From: an uncultured Ramlibacter sp. | GTDB taxonomy: Bacteria; Pseudomonadota; Gammaproteobacteria; Burkholderiales; Burkholderiaceae_C | Assembly (NCBI RefSeq): GCF_936925435.1 | Contig: NZ_CAKZHQ010000023.1 | Location: 1 to 64,000, forward strand | Reading direction: 5' to 3' | DNA: 64,000 bases | Shown here: one piece after another, positions 28,999 through 37,987 of the stretch | How positions within the stretch are numbered: the first letter of the stretch is position 1 | Layout of the letters: every line of letters begins with the position of its first letter | Program-made: the position numbers and the translations under genes | The notes under the pieces: generated by a model | The model's database searches: none | Seen by the model: only the letters and a program-made list of their open reading frames with translations | Told to the model about the DNA's origin: nothing

Positions 28999-29876
28999 TC
29001 GGTTTTCATGATTTCGGCCGGCGTCGAGCGCGGGTCCCGCGCCAGCCACTTGCCCTGTTCGACGGTGGCGAGAAAGTCGGAAACGAACTGGTTGAACAGC
29101 ATGGGCTCCTCGATGTTGAGCGTGTGGCCGCTCTTGGGCAGCACCAGCAGCCCGCTGGCCGGAATTGTGCGCTTGAGGAAGATGCCGGGCTGCAGGCAGT
29201 GGTCGTCCTCGTCCCCCACCACCACCAGCGTGGGCACCGTCATCTGCTTGAGCTCGGCCTCCAGGTCGTAGATGGAGGGGCGGCGCGCCTGGACCCCTTG
29301 CATGGTGCGCGCCGACCCGATCGATGCATGCTCGGCCAACTGGGTCGCGAACTCCTGCCAGCCGCGCGGGTCCTTCAGCTGGAAAGCGATGCGCGACGCT
29401 GCCGTGGAATAGGTCTTCGCAAACACCGGCGCACCCTCGGTCTCGAACTTGCGCGCCACCTCCAGAGAGACATTGCGAAAGTAAGCCTCCAGAGCTTTTT
29501 CGGCACCATAGCCGGCGCCCGCGACCACCAGCGATCGCGCACGCGACCCGTAGCGAAGCCCGAAATGCAGCGTGGCGAATCCGCCCATCGACAAGCCCAC
29601 GATGTGCGCCTTGGCGATGTCCAGCCCGTCCATCACGTCGGCGATGTCGTCGGCCGCGATCTGCTGGGAATAGCGTTCCACATCCTCGGGCACGTCCGAT
29701 GGCGCGTAGCCGCGCGCGCTGAAGGTGATGCAGCGATAGCGGCGGGTGAAGTGACGCATCTGGGGTTCCCAGCTGCGCCAGTCGCCGCCGAACTCGTGGA
29801 CGAAAACGATGGGCGTGCCGCTGCCGGCTTCTTCCACCCACAGGCGCGTTCCATCGCGTGCGTTCAGGTAAGGCAT
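28995..29876 (-). CDS. Alpha/beta hydrolase (serine nucleophile)
   Basis: A 293-residue cytoplasmic hydrolase. Nucleophile elbow GLSMGGF (Ser at about residue 101), oxyanion region VHEFGGDWRSWEPQ, catalytic His in SGHTLNIEEP. Close in layout to 3-oxoadipate enol-lactonase and C-C hydrolases. The ATG at 29876 gives the family N-terminus (PYLNARDGTRLWVEEAG). It follows the aminotransferase gene by 13 bases and overlaps the amidohydrolase by four bases, so it acts in the same pathway, possibly on a lactone, ester or amide intermediate. Confidence 0.87.
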   Translation of the reverse strand: MPYLNARDGTRLWVEEAGSGTPIVFVHEFGGDWRSWEPQMRHFTRRYRCITFSARGYAPSDVPEDVERYSQQIAADDIADVMDGLDIAKAHIVGLSMGGFATLHFGLRYGSRARSLVVAGAGYGAEKALEAYFRNVSLEVARKFETEGAPVFAKTYSTAASRIAFQLKDPRGWQEFATQLAEHASIGSARTMQGVQARRPSIYDLEAELKQMTVPTLVVVGDEDDHCLQPGIFLKRTIPASGLLVLPKSGHTLNIEEPMLFNQFVSDFLATVEQGKWLARDPRSTPAEIMKTE

Positions 29877-29889
29877 GGTCTTTTCCTTG

Positions 29890-31029
29890 TCAGAACAGTT
29901 GGGCGGGGACGTCGATGTCCCGTGCACGCTCCACCATCGCCGGCAGCAGCTCGCAGAACGCGTCGGCCCAGGCTTCGGGAACGGAAAGGCTCACCTTGAC
30001 GAAGCGGTGGCCGAAGCGTTTGGTGTGGTAGGTGCCCTGGCGGATCATGATGCCGCGCTCATCGTAGGCCGCCACCAGGGCCTCGGGCTTGATGTCGGCG
30101 GCGGCAACGTCGATCACGAGCAGGTTGGCTTGCGAGGGATACACCAGCACCGTCAGGCCTGGCACGCGCGACACCGCGTCGGCCACGGCCGCCTGGTTGC
30201 GGCGCAGCCGCTGCTTGATCTGCGGGAACCATGCGTCCTTGGTCTCCAGGCCGGCGATCGCGGCGCGCTGCGACAAGACATTGCTGCCCAGGTTGTTGGG
30301 CGGCGCGTTGGCCACCATCTCGATGATGTCCGGACTGGCCACCACCGCGCCCAGGCGCATGCCCGCCAAGCCCAGCCACTTCGAGAAGCTGTAGGTGACG
30401 ATGGCCTTTTCCGGATAGAAGCGATAGGCTGGAACGAAGTCGTCGGCGAACTGCGCATACGTCGCGTCGTGGATGAAGTACGCACCGACCGAGCGCGCGA
30501 TCTCCGCAAAGGCGCGGATCTCGTCGGCGGTGTGGCAGGTGCCCAGAGGATTGTTCGGATCGACGAGGTAGATGACGCGCGTCTTCGGCCCCACGGCCGC
30601 CGCGAGTTGCGCTGGCGTCAGCTTGTAGCCCTGCGCCGCGTCGAAGATCGGCAGTTCGACCACCCGCGATCCAGCCTGCCGCGCAAACTGCATCGGCCAG
30701 GACCAGCTTGGATCGGTGGTCACGAAGTCGGTATCGGGGGCGCAGACCCGGCTGCAGACGTTGTACAGCGCTTCCACGGCGCCGTCGGTGACGAAGGCGG
30801 TGGCATCGGTGTCGGACAGGCCAAGGTCCTGCACGATCAGAGCGCGCAGTTTCTGGAAGCCGGCGGGTGGTGCGTAGGCATGGTAGCTGCCATCGTCCAG
30901 GGCGTCCTTGACGGCCTGGATCACGCTGGGGTGCGGGTCGAAGTGGTTGGTGTTCTGGCCCAGCCACATCAGCCCCGGCGTATTGCAGAGGCGATCGAAG
31001 TGGGCGTTGCGCAGTTCAAAGGTTTTCAT
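29890..31029 (-). CDS. PLP-dependent aminotransferase, class I/II
   Basis: A 379-residue fold-type I enzyme. The PLP lysine is in YSFSKWLGLAGMRLG (about residue 222), with DPNNPLGT and HDATYAQF substrate/cofactor segments, and an Arg near the C-terminus in VKVSLS region. The substrate is unknown; resemblance is to aspartate/histidinol-phosphate-like aminotransferases. It lies 10 bases after the permease gene of the ABC importer and 13 bases before the alpha/beta hydrolase. Suggests that the imported compound is an amine, or that an amine is formed during its breakdown. Confidence 0.87.
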   Translation of the reverse strand: MKTFELRNAHFDRLCNTPGLMWLGQNTNHFDPHPSVIQAVKDALDDGSYHAYAPPAGFQKLRALIVQDLGLSDTDATAFVTDGAVEALYNVCSRVCAPDTDFVTTDPSWSWPMQFARQAGSRVVELPIFDAAQGYKLTPAQLAAAVGPKTRVIYLVDPNNPLGTCHTADEIRAFAEIARSVGAYFIHDATYAQFADDFVPAYRFYPEKAIVTYSFSKWLGLAGMRLGAVVASPDIIEMVANAPPNNLGSNVLSQRAAIAGLETKDAWFPQIKQRLRRNQAAVADAVSRVPGLTVLVYPSQANLLVIDVAAADIKPEALVAAYDERGIMIRQGTYHTKRFGHRFVKVSLSVPEAWADAFCELLPAMVERARDIDVPAQLF

Positions 31030-31038
31030 GGGGACAAA

Positions 31039-31794
31039 TCATTTCCAGAAAACGAGCTTGCGCTCGATGGCGCTCATCAGCGCGAAGAAAGCCAGGCTCA
31101 GGGCGGAAGCGACGAAGACCGCGCCCCACACCTGGACGAAGTCAACCTGGACCACGGCCTTGTAGATCTGCATGCCCAGGCCGTTGTGGGCCCCGAGCAT
31201 TTCGGTCACGACCGCCACCAGCACGCTGCGCGCTGTGGCCACGCGCAAGCCTGCAAACATCAGAGGCAGGGCCGTCGGAAGACGAAGCCGCCAGAGGATG
31301 GTGAAGCGGCTCGCGCCAAAGCTGCGCAGCAGGTCGACGGTGCGGCGGTCCACCCGGTCCAGGCCGGCCAAAGCGCTCAGGAACAAGGTGAAGCTGATGG
31401 CCAGCGCCACCATCACCACCTTGGAGCTGATGCCCATCCCGAACCACAGCAGAACCAGGGGTGACCACGCGATGACGGGCACTGAGTTGATGGCCGTGGC
31501 GACCGGCAGCACGATGCCGCGCAAACGGGGCAGCATCACCACGAGCACCGCGGCGCCGATGCCGATGGCGGCGCCCAGCAGGTAGCCCAGCAAGGCTTCC
31601 GCAAGGGTGACCCAGGCGGCGCTGGCGAGCGTTGCCTGCTGCCCCCAGATGCTCGCCAGAATCTGGCTCACCGCCGGCAGCGAATACGATGGGAGCTGCA
31701 GGCCCCGCGCGATGCCTTCCCATGCGGCGATGAAGAGGATTCCCCCAAGCAGCCCGCGTTGGGACGCGATGGAAGGACGCAGGTGCCCGATCAT
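31039..31794 (-). CDS. ABC transporter permease (NitT/TauT type)
   Basis: A 251-residue inner-membrane permease of the BPD type, six predicted spans, with the cytoplasmic loop DRVDRRTVDLLRSFGASRFT carrying the EAA-type motif. The second permease of a heterodimeric importer: the ATG at 31794 overlaps the stop of the other permease gene by four bases. The substrate-binding protein that fits is encoded divergently at 36971. Confidence 0.88.
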   Translation of the reverse strand: MIGHLRPSIASQRGLLGGILFIAAWEGIARGLQLPSYSLPAVSQILASIWGQQATLASAAWVTLAEALLGYLLGAAIGIGAAVLVVMLPRLRGIVLPVATAINSVPVIAWSPLVLLWFGMGISSKVVMVALAISFTLFLSALAGLDRVDRRTVDLLRSFGASRFTILWRLRLPTALPLMFAGLRVATARSVLVAVVTEMLGAHNGLGMQIYKAVVQVDFVQVWGAVFVASALSLAFFALMSAIERKLVFWK

Positions 31795-32624
31795 TGCTCA
31801 GCCCCCCAGAAGACGATGTGCTTCTCCAGCGCGGCGATGCAGCCGTAGAACAGCGTACCCAGCAAGGCGCAGGCCAGCAGAGCGGCCCACAGGCCGACCG
31901 CGTTCTCGTTGAACATGGCCTGCAACAGCAACACGCCCAGTCCCACGGTGTCGCCGAACCACTCGCCGACGATCGCGCCCACCAGGCTGAGTGATGCCGC
32001 CAGCCGCAATGCGACGAAGATCTGCGGCAACGCGGATGGAAACTGCAGCCGCCACAGCAACTGCCGCGGGCTGGCCCCGAAGCTGCGCATCAGCGCGGTC
32101 TGGCGCGGATCGATGGCGTTGAGGCCGACGAGCGTGTTAACGGTCACGGGGAAGAAAGTGACGTAGAAGGCGATCACCGCCTTGGCCAGCAGGGTGTTAC
32201 CGAACCACAGCACGATGAGCGCGCCGAAAGCGATCACGGGAATGGTTTGCGAGATGACGAAGAGGGGAAACACCATGTCGCGCAGCACACGCATCCGGAA
32301 GAACGCGATACCCACGGTCACTCCGAAGACGGCGCCGGCGGCAAAGCCGATCAATGCTTCTGCCATCGTTCGCAAAAAGCCGTCGATATAGGCTTGCGGC
32401 GTCGCCGCGACAGCTTGCAGTATCAGGCTCAGGCGCGGCACATAGTGCGGCTTGATACCGAACAGGACGACGATGGCTTCCCACGCGAGGCCGAACAGGG
32501 CCAGTGCAGCCGCGATTTGCGCGACCCGGATCAGCTTGCCGCGCACGCAAGGGCCGAAGAGGGACCGTGGGCCGGAGCCGGGGAGCGCCGTGTTGACCGG
32601 CGCGGAAACAGAGCTTGCCGTCAC
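31791..32624 (-). CDS. ABC transporter permease (NitT/TauT type)
   Basis: A 277-residue permease with about six spans and a cytoplasmic loop NAIDPRQTALMRSFGASPRQ. The GTG at 32624 overlaps the ATPase stop (GTGA) and gives an N-terminus of VTASSVSAPV; the frame is open further but that would run into the ATPase gene. Together with the downstream permease it makes an importer with two distinct permeases, as in ThiXYZ/RibXY-like and some pyrimidine transporters; single-permease homodimers are the usual SsuC/TauC layout. Confidence 0.87.
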   Translation of the reverse strand: MTASSVSAPVNTALPGSGPRSLFGPCVRGKLIRVAQIAAALALFGLAWEAIVVLFGIKPHYVPRLSLILQAVAATPQAYIDGFLRTMAEALIGFAAGAVFGVTVGIAFFRMRVLRDMVFPLFVISQTIPVIAFGALIVLWFGNTLLAKAVIAFYVTFFPVTVNTLVGLNAIDPRQTALMRSFGASPRQLLWRLQFPSALPQIFVALRLAASLSLVGAIVGEWFGDTVGLGVLLLQAMFNENAVGLWAALLACALLGTLFYGCIAALEKHIVFWGAEQ

Positions 32625-33448
32625 TGCGTGGCCCCGGCGGTGGCGGCGGTGAACGACTTCATGCTCTCCTCCTCGATGGCATCGAGCAGGACGCGCTTGA
32701 TCCGGATGAACTCGGGCGCGGTCAGCAACTCGGCCGAGCGTGGCCGCGGCAGCTCGATCCGTTGCTCGAGTTTCACCCGCCCGGGCCGCGCGCTCATGAC
32801 CAGAACGCGGTCGCCCAGAAAGATCGCTTCGTCCACGTCGTGGGTGATGAACAGGATGGTGCGCCGGTGCTTCTGCCACACGTCCAGCAGCCAGCGCTGC
32901 ATCATCGTGCGGGTGAGTGCGTCCAGGGCGCCGAAGGGCTCGTCGAGCAGCATCAGGTCGCGCTTGAACAGGAAGGTGCGCATCAGCGCCACGCGCTGGC
33001 GCATCCCGCCGGAGAGCTGGTGGGGGTACTGGTTCTCGAAGCCCGCCAAGCCGAATTCGGGCAGCATGCCCAGCGCCTGCTCGCGCGCCTGCTTGCGCGG
33101 CGTTCCCTCCACTTCGATGGCGAGGATGGCGTTGTCGATGACCGTGCGCCACGGCAGCAGCAGGTCGCGCTGGGGCATGAAGGACACGCGCCCCAGCAGG
33201 TCGGCCGCTTCGCAGTCCTTGCCCTCGAAGCGCAGGATGGCGCCGGTGTCGGGTTCTTCCAGGCCGGCAACAATGTTGAACAGCGTGCTCTTGCCGCAGC
33301 CGCTGGGGCCGACCACAGTGACGAATTCGCCCGGGGCGATGCTGGCGTCGAAGCCTTTGAGTGCCGCAACATGGCCGAAGGTCTTGTCGATGCGGCGCAT
33401 CTGCAGCAGTGGCGGCACGGCGGCGGGAAGGGAAGAGGTGTTGTTCAT
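32621..33448 (-). CDS. ABC transporter ATPase (NitT/TauT type)
   Basis: A 275-residue ATPase: Walker A GPSGCGKSTLFNIVAGLE, Q-loop FMPQRDLLLPWRTV, signature LSGGMRQRVALMRTF, Walker B LMLLDEPFGALDALT, H-loop ITHDVDEA. The ATG at 33448 was chosen because it matches the family start after a short linker (NNTSSLPAAVPPLLQMRRIDKTFG). Same strand as, and 29 bases after, the SDR gene. Confidence 0.9.
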   Translation of the reverse strand: MNNTSSLPAAVPPLLQMRRIDKTFGHVAALKGFDASIAPGEFVTVVGPSGCGKSTLFNIVAGLEEPDTGAILRFEGKDCEAADLLGRVSFMPQRDLLLPWRTVIDNAILAIEVEGTPRKQAREQALGMLPEFGLAGFENQYPHQLSGGMRQRVALMRTFLFKRDLMLLDEPFGALDALTRTMMQRWLLDVWQKHRRTILFITHDVDEAIFLGDRVLVMSARPGRVKLEQRIELPRPRSAELLTAPEFIRIKRVLLDAIEEESMKSFTAATAGATQ

Positions 33449-33476
33449 GAGTTCCTGATGCGCCACCGCTGCGCCC

Positions 33477-34301
33477 TTAGTTCGCTGTGGCGGCCGCGGC
33501 CGCCTTCTTGCTTGTCTTGATGATGGAGCCGCGCGCGGCAATGCCGCCGTCGATGGTGACGACCGTGCCCGTGATGTAGGCGGCGTGCGGCGAAGCCAGA
33601 AAGAGCATCAGCTCGGCAACTTCACTGGCCTCGGCAGGGCGGCCGCCCGGGTACTGGTTGAAAAGTTCTTCCCAGCGCGTCTCGTCACCCCAGTTGTCGA
33701 CGGCGCGCCGCTTCATCAGCTTGACCATGCGGTCGGTGGCGACCGGGCCCGGGTTCACCCCGACCACGCGGATGCCGTCGTCCAGGCTCACGCCACCCAG
33801 CGCCTTGGTGAAGGCCATCACTGCGGCATTGCCGGTGGAGCCCGCGATGTAGTTGGCATCCCAGTTCTCGCCGGAGTTGCCGATGTCGTTGACGATCACG
33901 CCGTGGCCGATGCGTTTCATGCGCGCGTACACCAGCTGCGACAGTTCCATGTAGCCCAGCACCTTCAACGCGAAGCCCCGGCGTACCACTTCGAAATCGA
34001 GCGACTCGATGGGGCCGGCCGGGATGTCGCCGGCGTTGTTGATGAGGATGTCGACGTCGCCGACGGCGGCGTCGAGCGTGCGCATGGCGCCGGGCTGGGC
34101 CAGGTCCATTGGGTGCACCGTGACTTGCACCTTGTGCTGCGCGCTCAGTTCTGCCTGGGCGGTGCGCAGCGCGTCTTCGTTGCGCGCGCTCAGGTGCAGG
34201 TTGCAGCCGGCTTGGGCAAAGACGCGGGCGGCGGCCAGGCCGATGCCCTGGGAAGCGCCTGTGATGAGGGCGGTCTGGCCGGTGAGGTCGAGTGTGATCA
34301 T
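33477..34301 (-). CDS. Short-chain dehydrogenase/reductase
   Basis: A 274-residue SDR: TGASQGIGLAAARVFAQ cofactor motif (about residues 13-29), NNAGD at about 88-92, and an active-site region with Ser/Tyr/Lys replaced in spacing (YIAGSTGNAAVMAF, where the usual YxxxK is not evident, giving AGSTGNAAV). The lack of a clear YxxxK suggests an altered or non-classical active site. A poly-Ala/Lys C-terminal tail (KTSKKAAAAATAN) is odd. Its start overlaps the GntR gene stop by four bases. Confidence 0.82.
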   Translation of the reverse strand: MITLDLTGQTALITGASQGIGLAAARVFAQAGCNLHLSARNEDALRTAQAELSAQHKVQVTVHPMDLAQPGAMRTLDAAVGDVDILINNAGDIPAGPIESLDFEVVRRGFALKVLGYMELSQLVYARMKRIGHGVIVNDIGNSGENWDANYIAGSTGNAAVMAFTKALGGVSLDDGIRVVGVNPGPVATDRMVKLMKRRAVDNWGDETRWEELFNQYPGGRPAEASEVAELMLFLASPHAAYITGTVVTIDGGIAARGSIIKTSKKAAAAATAN

Positions 34302-35014
34302 GGATTGGAATTGGTTGGGAAGTTCTGGGAGAAAGCGGCGATGAGGTCGACCATGTCGTCCTGCAGCAGGGTGACGTGGCTGGATGCCGCCTGGAATGCC
34401 GCTTCGGCATCGCGTCGTGCGATGGCGTCCAGGATGGCCCCGTGCTCGACGATCGTGGCTGCCATGCGGCCGGGGTGGTAGGTCACGTACTGCCGGTAAA
34501 TACGCAACCGCTTTCGCAGCATCCGTGTCTGACTGGCGACGTAGCTGGTGTTGGACGCGTCGTACAAAGCATCGTGGAATTCATGGTTCACGTCATAGAA
34601 CCGCGCGTGATCGCCGTCGGCCATCTGCTCGAGCCGTTCATGGACGCGCGCGAGGTGCTCGCGCTGCTCGTCAGTGGCTCGCCGCGCGGCGTAGCGCGCG
34701 CACAGCCCCTCGAGCTGCGACATCACCTGGAACATCTCGATCAGCGTCGAGACCGACAGGCGCGCGACGCTGGGGCCCTTCTGCCCCCGCATATCGACCA
34801 GGCCGATGCCGGCCAGCGCTTTGAGTGCCTCACGCACCGGCGTGCGGGACATCTGGAAGCGCTCGCACAACTCCGCCTCGTCCAGCCGTGTGCCGGGCTT
34901 GAGCAGGCCGCCCACGATCTGGCCTTCCAGCGTCTGCTGCAGTTCCTCGGCCAGCGTGACGCCACGCTCGCGCGTCTGTGCCTGTTGCGGCTCGGCAAGG
35001 GAAGAGTCTTGCAT
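34298..35014 (-). CDS. GntR-family regulator (FadR/FCD subgroup)
   Basis: A 238-residue regulator. N-terminal winged helix about residues 20-85 (QIVGGLLKPGTRLDEAELCERF then MSRTPVREALKALAG), C-terminal FCD ligand domain with the metal/ligand His residues in HARFYDVNHEFHDALY. FCD-type GntR proteins usually repress a nearby catabolic operon until an organic acid inducer binds. It sits inside the minus-strand operon, with its start overlapping the TauD gene stop. The likely operator is in the 35854-36100 spacer. Confidence 0.9.
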   Translation of the reverse strand: MQDSSLAEPQQAQTRERGVTLAEELQQTLEGQIVGGLLKPGTRLDEAELCERFQMSRTPVREALKALAGIGLVDMRGQKGPSVARLSVSTLIEMFQVMSQLEGLCARYAARRATDEQREHLARVHERLEQMADGDHARFYDVNHEFHDALYDASNTSYVASQTRMLRKRLRIYRQYVTYHPGRMAATIVEHGAILDAIARRDAEAAFQAASSHVTLLQDDMVDLIAAFSQNFPTNSNP

Positions 35015-35853
35015 CAGAAGGGCCTGTCACCGGCGACGGTGGTGCGGTGCATGACGCGGCGGTAGGCCACGTCGTCGTAGGGTGTGGCGCGGTGCATGGT
35101 GCTGCGGTTGTCCCACACCAGGAGGTCGCCAGCGCGCCACTTGTGGCGGTAGGCGAATTCGGGGGAGGTCGCATGCTTGTTCAGCCGCGCCAGCAGCGCA
35201 TCGCCTTCATCGGCAGGCAGGCCTTCGATCTGCTTGACGACGTCTTCGCCGACATAGAGTGAGAGGCGGCCGGTTTCGGGATGCGTGCGCACCAGGGGGT
35301 GGGTGACATCGGGCACCGCTGCCTTTTGCTCGTCGCTCAGCGGGTTGCGGTCGGCAAAGGCTTTGCCGTAGTAGTTGGCGTAGGAGTGCGTGGCGTGCAG
35401 CGGCCGGATCTTGCTCTGCGTCTGGGCGTCCAGCGCGTCCCAGGCGGCGTGCATGGAGCCGAACCAGGTGTCGCCTTCCACCGGTGGGACTTCCAGCGCA
35501 TACAAAAGCGCGCCAAGCGAAGGCTCGGTCTTGTAGGAGAGATCGGAGTGCCAGTTCCAGCCCTCCTTGTGGTTGCCGATGGGGGCGCCGTTCTCGCGCA
35601 CGTTCGACAACACGTACACCTCGGGGTGCTCCTTCTTCAGGAACTGCGTGAGCACGTGGCCCAGCAGCGTCCCGAAGCGCCGCGAGAACGCGACGTGCTG
35701 CGCCTCATTGAGTGTCTGGCCTCGGAACAGCAGCAAGGAATGCTGGTTCAGCGCGTGGCGGATGCGTGTGAAATCATCGTCGGCGACGGGTGCACGCAGG
35801 TCGATGCCTTCCACTTCGACGCCGATATGCGGTGTGATGGGGACGAGTTTCAT
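35014..35853 (-). CDS. TauD/TfdA-family Fe(II)/2-oxoglutarate dioxygenase
   Basis: A 279-residue dioxygenase. Iron ligands WHSDLSYK (about residues 101-103) and DNRSTMHRATPYDD (distal His), 2-oxoglutarate Arg in RRVMHRTTVAGD. The frame is open to 36162 but the ATG at 35853 gives the family start (KLVPITPHIGVEVEGIDL). First gene of the minus-strand catabolic operon (dioxygenase, GntR, SDR, ABC transporter, aminotransferase, two hydrolases). No other sulfur genes are in this operon, so it may act on an aryloxy-, amine- or amide-type substrate as other TfdA relatives do. Confidence 0.88.
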   Translation of the reverse strand: MKLVPITPHIGVEVEGIDLRAPVADDDFTRIRHALNQHSLLLFRGQTLNEAQHVAFSRRFGTLLGHVLTQFLKKEHPEVYVLSNVRENGAPIGNHKEGWNWHSDLSYKTEPSLGALLYALEVPPVEGDTWFGSMHAAWDALDAQTQSKIRPLHATHSYANYYGKAFADRNPLSDEQKAAVPDVTHPLVRTHPETGRLSLYVGEDVVKQIEGLPADEGDALLARLNKHATSPEFAYRHKWRAGDLLVWDNRSTMHRATPYDDVAYRRVMHRTTVAGDRPF

Positions 35854-36100
35854 GTTCGTGTGGTTTGAAGCGGCGTGAAGAGAATTCGGGATACGCCAAC
35901 TGCCCAATGCAGTATTCATGCCAACCAGTTCACATGTCTGTCGTGCTCTTTGATGACGACTTTTGGTTTGCTGATGCGGCCTGTGTGCACCATGAAATAC
36001 AAAAATCGATGATTCGTATGCACCACAAGGGTTGATCGAACGCCATCTCGTCGCGCAAACGCATGCAAATGAATGGCACGCGAATTGCTGAACGCTATGC
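35854..36100. promoter_or_regulatory. Divergent promoter region of the catabolic cluster
   Basis: The 247-base spacer separates the TauD-led operon (minus) from the aldolase-led operon (plus) and is clearly more AT-rich than the genes. It contains several GTATGCA/TGCATAC-like words, including a perfect 12-base palindrome at its right end. It probably carries both promoters and the GntR operator. Confidence 0.5.
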
Positions 36101-36107
36101 ATGCATA
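36096..36107. promoter_or_regulatory. Perfect palindrome TATGCATGCATA overlapping the aldolase start codon
   Basis: The 12-base sequence TATGCATGCATA is its own reverse complement and covers the ATG at 36101. A related word GTATGCAC lies about 80 bases upstream. FCD-type GntR proteins bind short palindromes, so this could be the operator of the GntR regulator encoded at 34298. Chance occurrence cannot be excluded. Confidence 0.45.
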
Positions 36108-36913
36108 CCACTGAAGCCGAAAGCACTCGCGCCGCGACGGGCGCGGCGCAATTCGACCCCATCGAGTGGCAAGCGCGCGTGTCACTCGCCGCGTGCTACC
36201 GGCTTGTCGCCAAGCTGGGCCTGGACGACCTGATCTACAACCACATCTCCTTGCGCATACCCGGCCGTCCCGGAGAGTTCCTGCTCAATCCGTACGGTCT
36301 GCTGTTCGAGGAAATCACCGCGTCCAGCCTGGTGCGCATCGACGTCAAGGGCCGCAAGCTCGATGCCAGTGCGCACGACGTCAACGTGGCGGCCTTCGTC
36401 ATCCACGCGGCGATCCATGAGGGCCGGCACGACGCCGCTTGCGTGCTGCACACGCACTCGGATGCGAGCGTCGCGGTATCGGCGCAGCAGCATGGGCTGC
36501 TGCCGCTGTCGCAGTTCGCCATGCGCTTCTACCGCCGCCAGGCCTTCCACGACTACGAAGGCGTGGCGATCGATCTGGACGAGCAATCGCGCCTGGTGCG
36601 CGACTTCGGCTCGCACCCCGTCATGTTGCTGCGCAATCATGGCGTGCTGACGACGGGCCGCACGCCGGCTGAAGCCTTCATGCTGCTCTATTACTTCGAG
36701 CGGGCAGCGCGCATCCAGCTGGACATGCAAGCGGCCGTGGCGGGTGGCGCAGGTCCCATCGTCGCGCCAGGAGCCGATGTCTGCGAAAGGGCGGCGCTTC
36801 AGTTCTGGGGCGAACAAGGCGACATCCTGCCCGCCGGCGAACGTGAATGGCCCGCGCTCATGCGCCAGCTCGATCGCGCGGCCGCCCCCCTGACGCCGGA
36901 CTACCGGTCCTGA
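36101..36913 (+). CDS. Class II aldolase/adducin-family protein
   Basis: A 270-residue aldolase-like protein. The Zn-binding HTHSD (HxH, about residues 115-119) and a third His in RNHGVLTTG (about residue 178), with N-terminal RVSLAACYRLVAKLGLDDLIYNHISLR typical of the family. Members cleave or form carbon-carbon bonds in sugar phosphates (fuculose-1-phosphate aldolase) or act as decarboxylases/dehydratases; some bind ligands without catalysis. First gene of the plus-strand unit, whose start codon is embedded in the palindrome. Confidence 0.87.
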   Translation: MHTTEAESTRAATGAAQFDPIEWQARVSLAACYRLVAKLGLDDLIYNHISLRIPGRPGEFLLNPYGLLFEEITASSLVRIDVKGRKLDASAHDVNVAAFVIHAAIHEGRHDAACVLHTHSDASVAVSAQQHGLLPLSQFAMRFYRRQAFHDYEGVAIDLDEQSRLVRDFGSHPVMLLRNHGVLTTGRTPAEAFMLLYYFERAARIQLDMQAAVAGGAGPIVAPGADVCERAALQFWGEQGDILPAGEREWPALMRQLDRAAAPLTPDYRS

Positions 36914-36970
36914 CCTTTCATCCCTTCTCCTCCTGCCTTCTCTCTCCCTTCACCTACCCAGGAAAACTCC

Positions 36971-37987
36971 ATGACAAAGCGACGTCTCATCACCGTACTG
37001 GCGCTTGCCGCTGCACTCACGGCTGCCGTGCTGCCCGTCCAGGCCCAGACCAAGGAGCCGGTGAAGGCCAGCCTGCGTCTGAAGTGGCTGCCGCAAGCCC
37101 AGTTCGCGGGCTTCTATGTCGCGCAGCAAAAGGGCTACTACAAGGAAGCGGGCATCGACCTGACGATCAACCCGGGCGGCCCCAATCTGCTGACCGAGAA
37201 CCTCGTGGCCACCGGCGCCGACACCTTCGGCCTCTCGGGCGGCACCGACAGCGTCCTGGCCGGTGTGGAGAAGGGCCTGCCCATCGTGTCGGTGGGTGTC
37301 GCGCACCAGATCACGCCTTTTGTCTTCGTCGCGCGCAAGGATGGCCCGATCAAGTCCTTGAAGGACTTCGAAGGCAAGAAGGTCACGGCCTGGTTCACCG
37401 GCGCCAATTACGTGCTGCTGGGCATGCTGGCCAAGGCCGGCGTGGACCGCAGCAAGGTCGACCTGCAGCCGCAACAGGTGAGCGTCACCCCCTTCGTCAA
37501 CGGCGAGATCGACGTGGTCACCGCCACGCGTTACAACGAGCTGTGGTCCATCCGCGACCGCATGGGCGCCGACAAGCTTCAGCTGTTCGTCGCGGAAGAC
37601 AGCGGCATCACCTTTCCGCGCGACACGGTGATCGTGTCCAAGGAAACCGCGCAGAAGAATCCCGAACTGGTCAAAGCCTTTTTGCGCGCCTCGATCCGCG
37701 GCTGGCGCGAAGCCATGGCCAACCCGAAGGAGGCCGTGGACCTGATGATGAAGATCTCGCCGACCCTGAACCGTTCGCAGCAGGAGTTCATGCTGACCGA
37801 AGCGTACCGCCTGATGACCGCGGGCAAGGCCGCCAGCGAAGGCCTGTTCTACATCGATCCGCCGGTGATCCAGGCAGCGCATGACTTCCTGCTGTCCAAC
37901 AAGGTGCTGGCCAAGGCTGTCGACACCAATGTGGCGTTCGACGCCAGCTTCCTCAAGTCCATCCCGCTGGCGGACCGCCGTCCGTGA
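36971..37987 (+). CDS. NMT1/THI5-like ABC substrate-binding protein
   Basis: A 338-residue periplasmic protein. Signal peptide MTKRRLITVLALAAALTAAV with cleavage after VQA at about residue 25. The mature N-terminus LRLKWLPQAQFAGFYVAQQK and the segment GVAHQITPFVFVARKD are characteristic of the NMT1/THI5-like family that binds thiamine precursors, riboflavin, pyrimidines, taurine-like and other small molecules. It is the likely binding partner of the divergent two-permease/one-ATPase importer (31039-33448), since no other binding-protein gene is in the cluster. Confidence 0.87.
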   Translation: MTKRRLITVLALAAALTAAVLPVQAQTKEPVKASLRLKWLPQAQFAGFYVAQQKGYYKEAGIDLTINPGGPNLLTENLVATGADTFGLSGGTDSVLAGVEKGLPIVSVGVAHQITPFVFVARKDGPIKSLKDFEGKKVTAWFTGANYVLLGMLAKAGVDRSKVDLQPQQVSVTPFVNGEIDVVTATRYNELWSIRDRMGADKLQLFVAEDSGITFPRDTVIVSKETAQKNPELVKAFLRASIRGWREAMANPKEAVDLMMKISPTLNRSQQEFMLTEAYRLMTAGKAASEGLFYIDPPVIQAAHDFLLSNKVLAKAVDTNVAFDASFLKSIPLADRRP

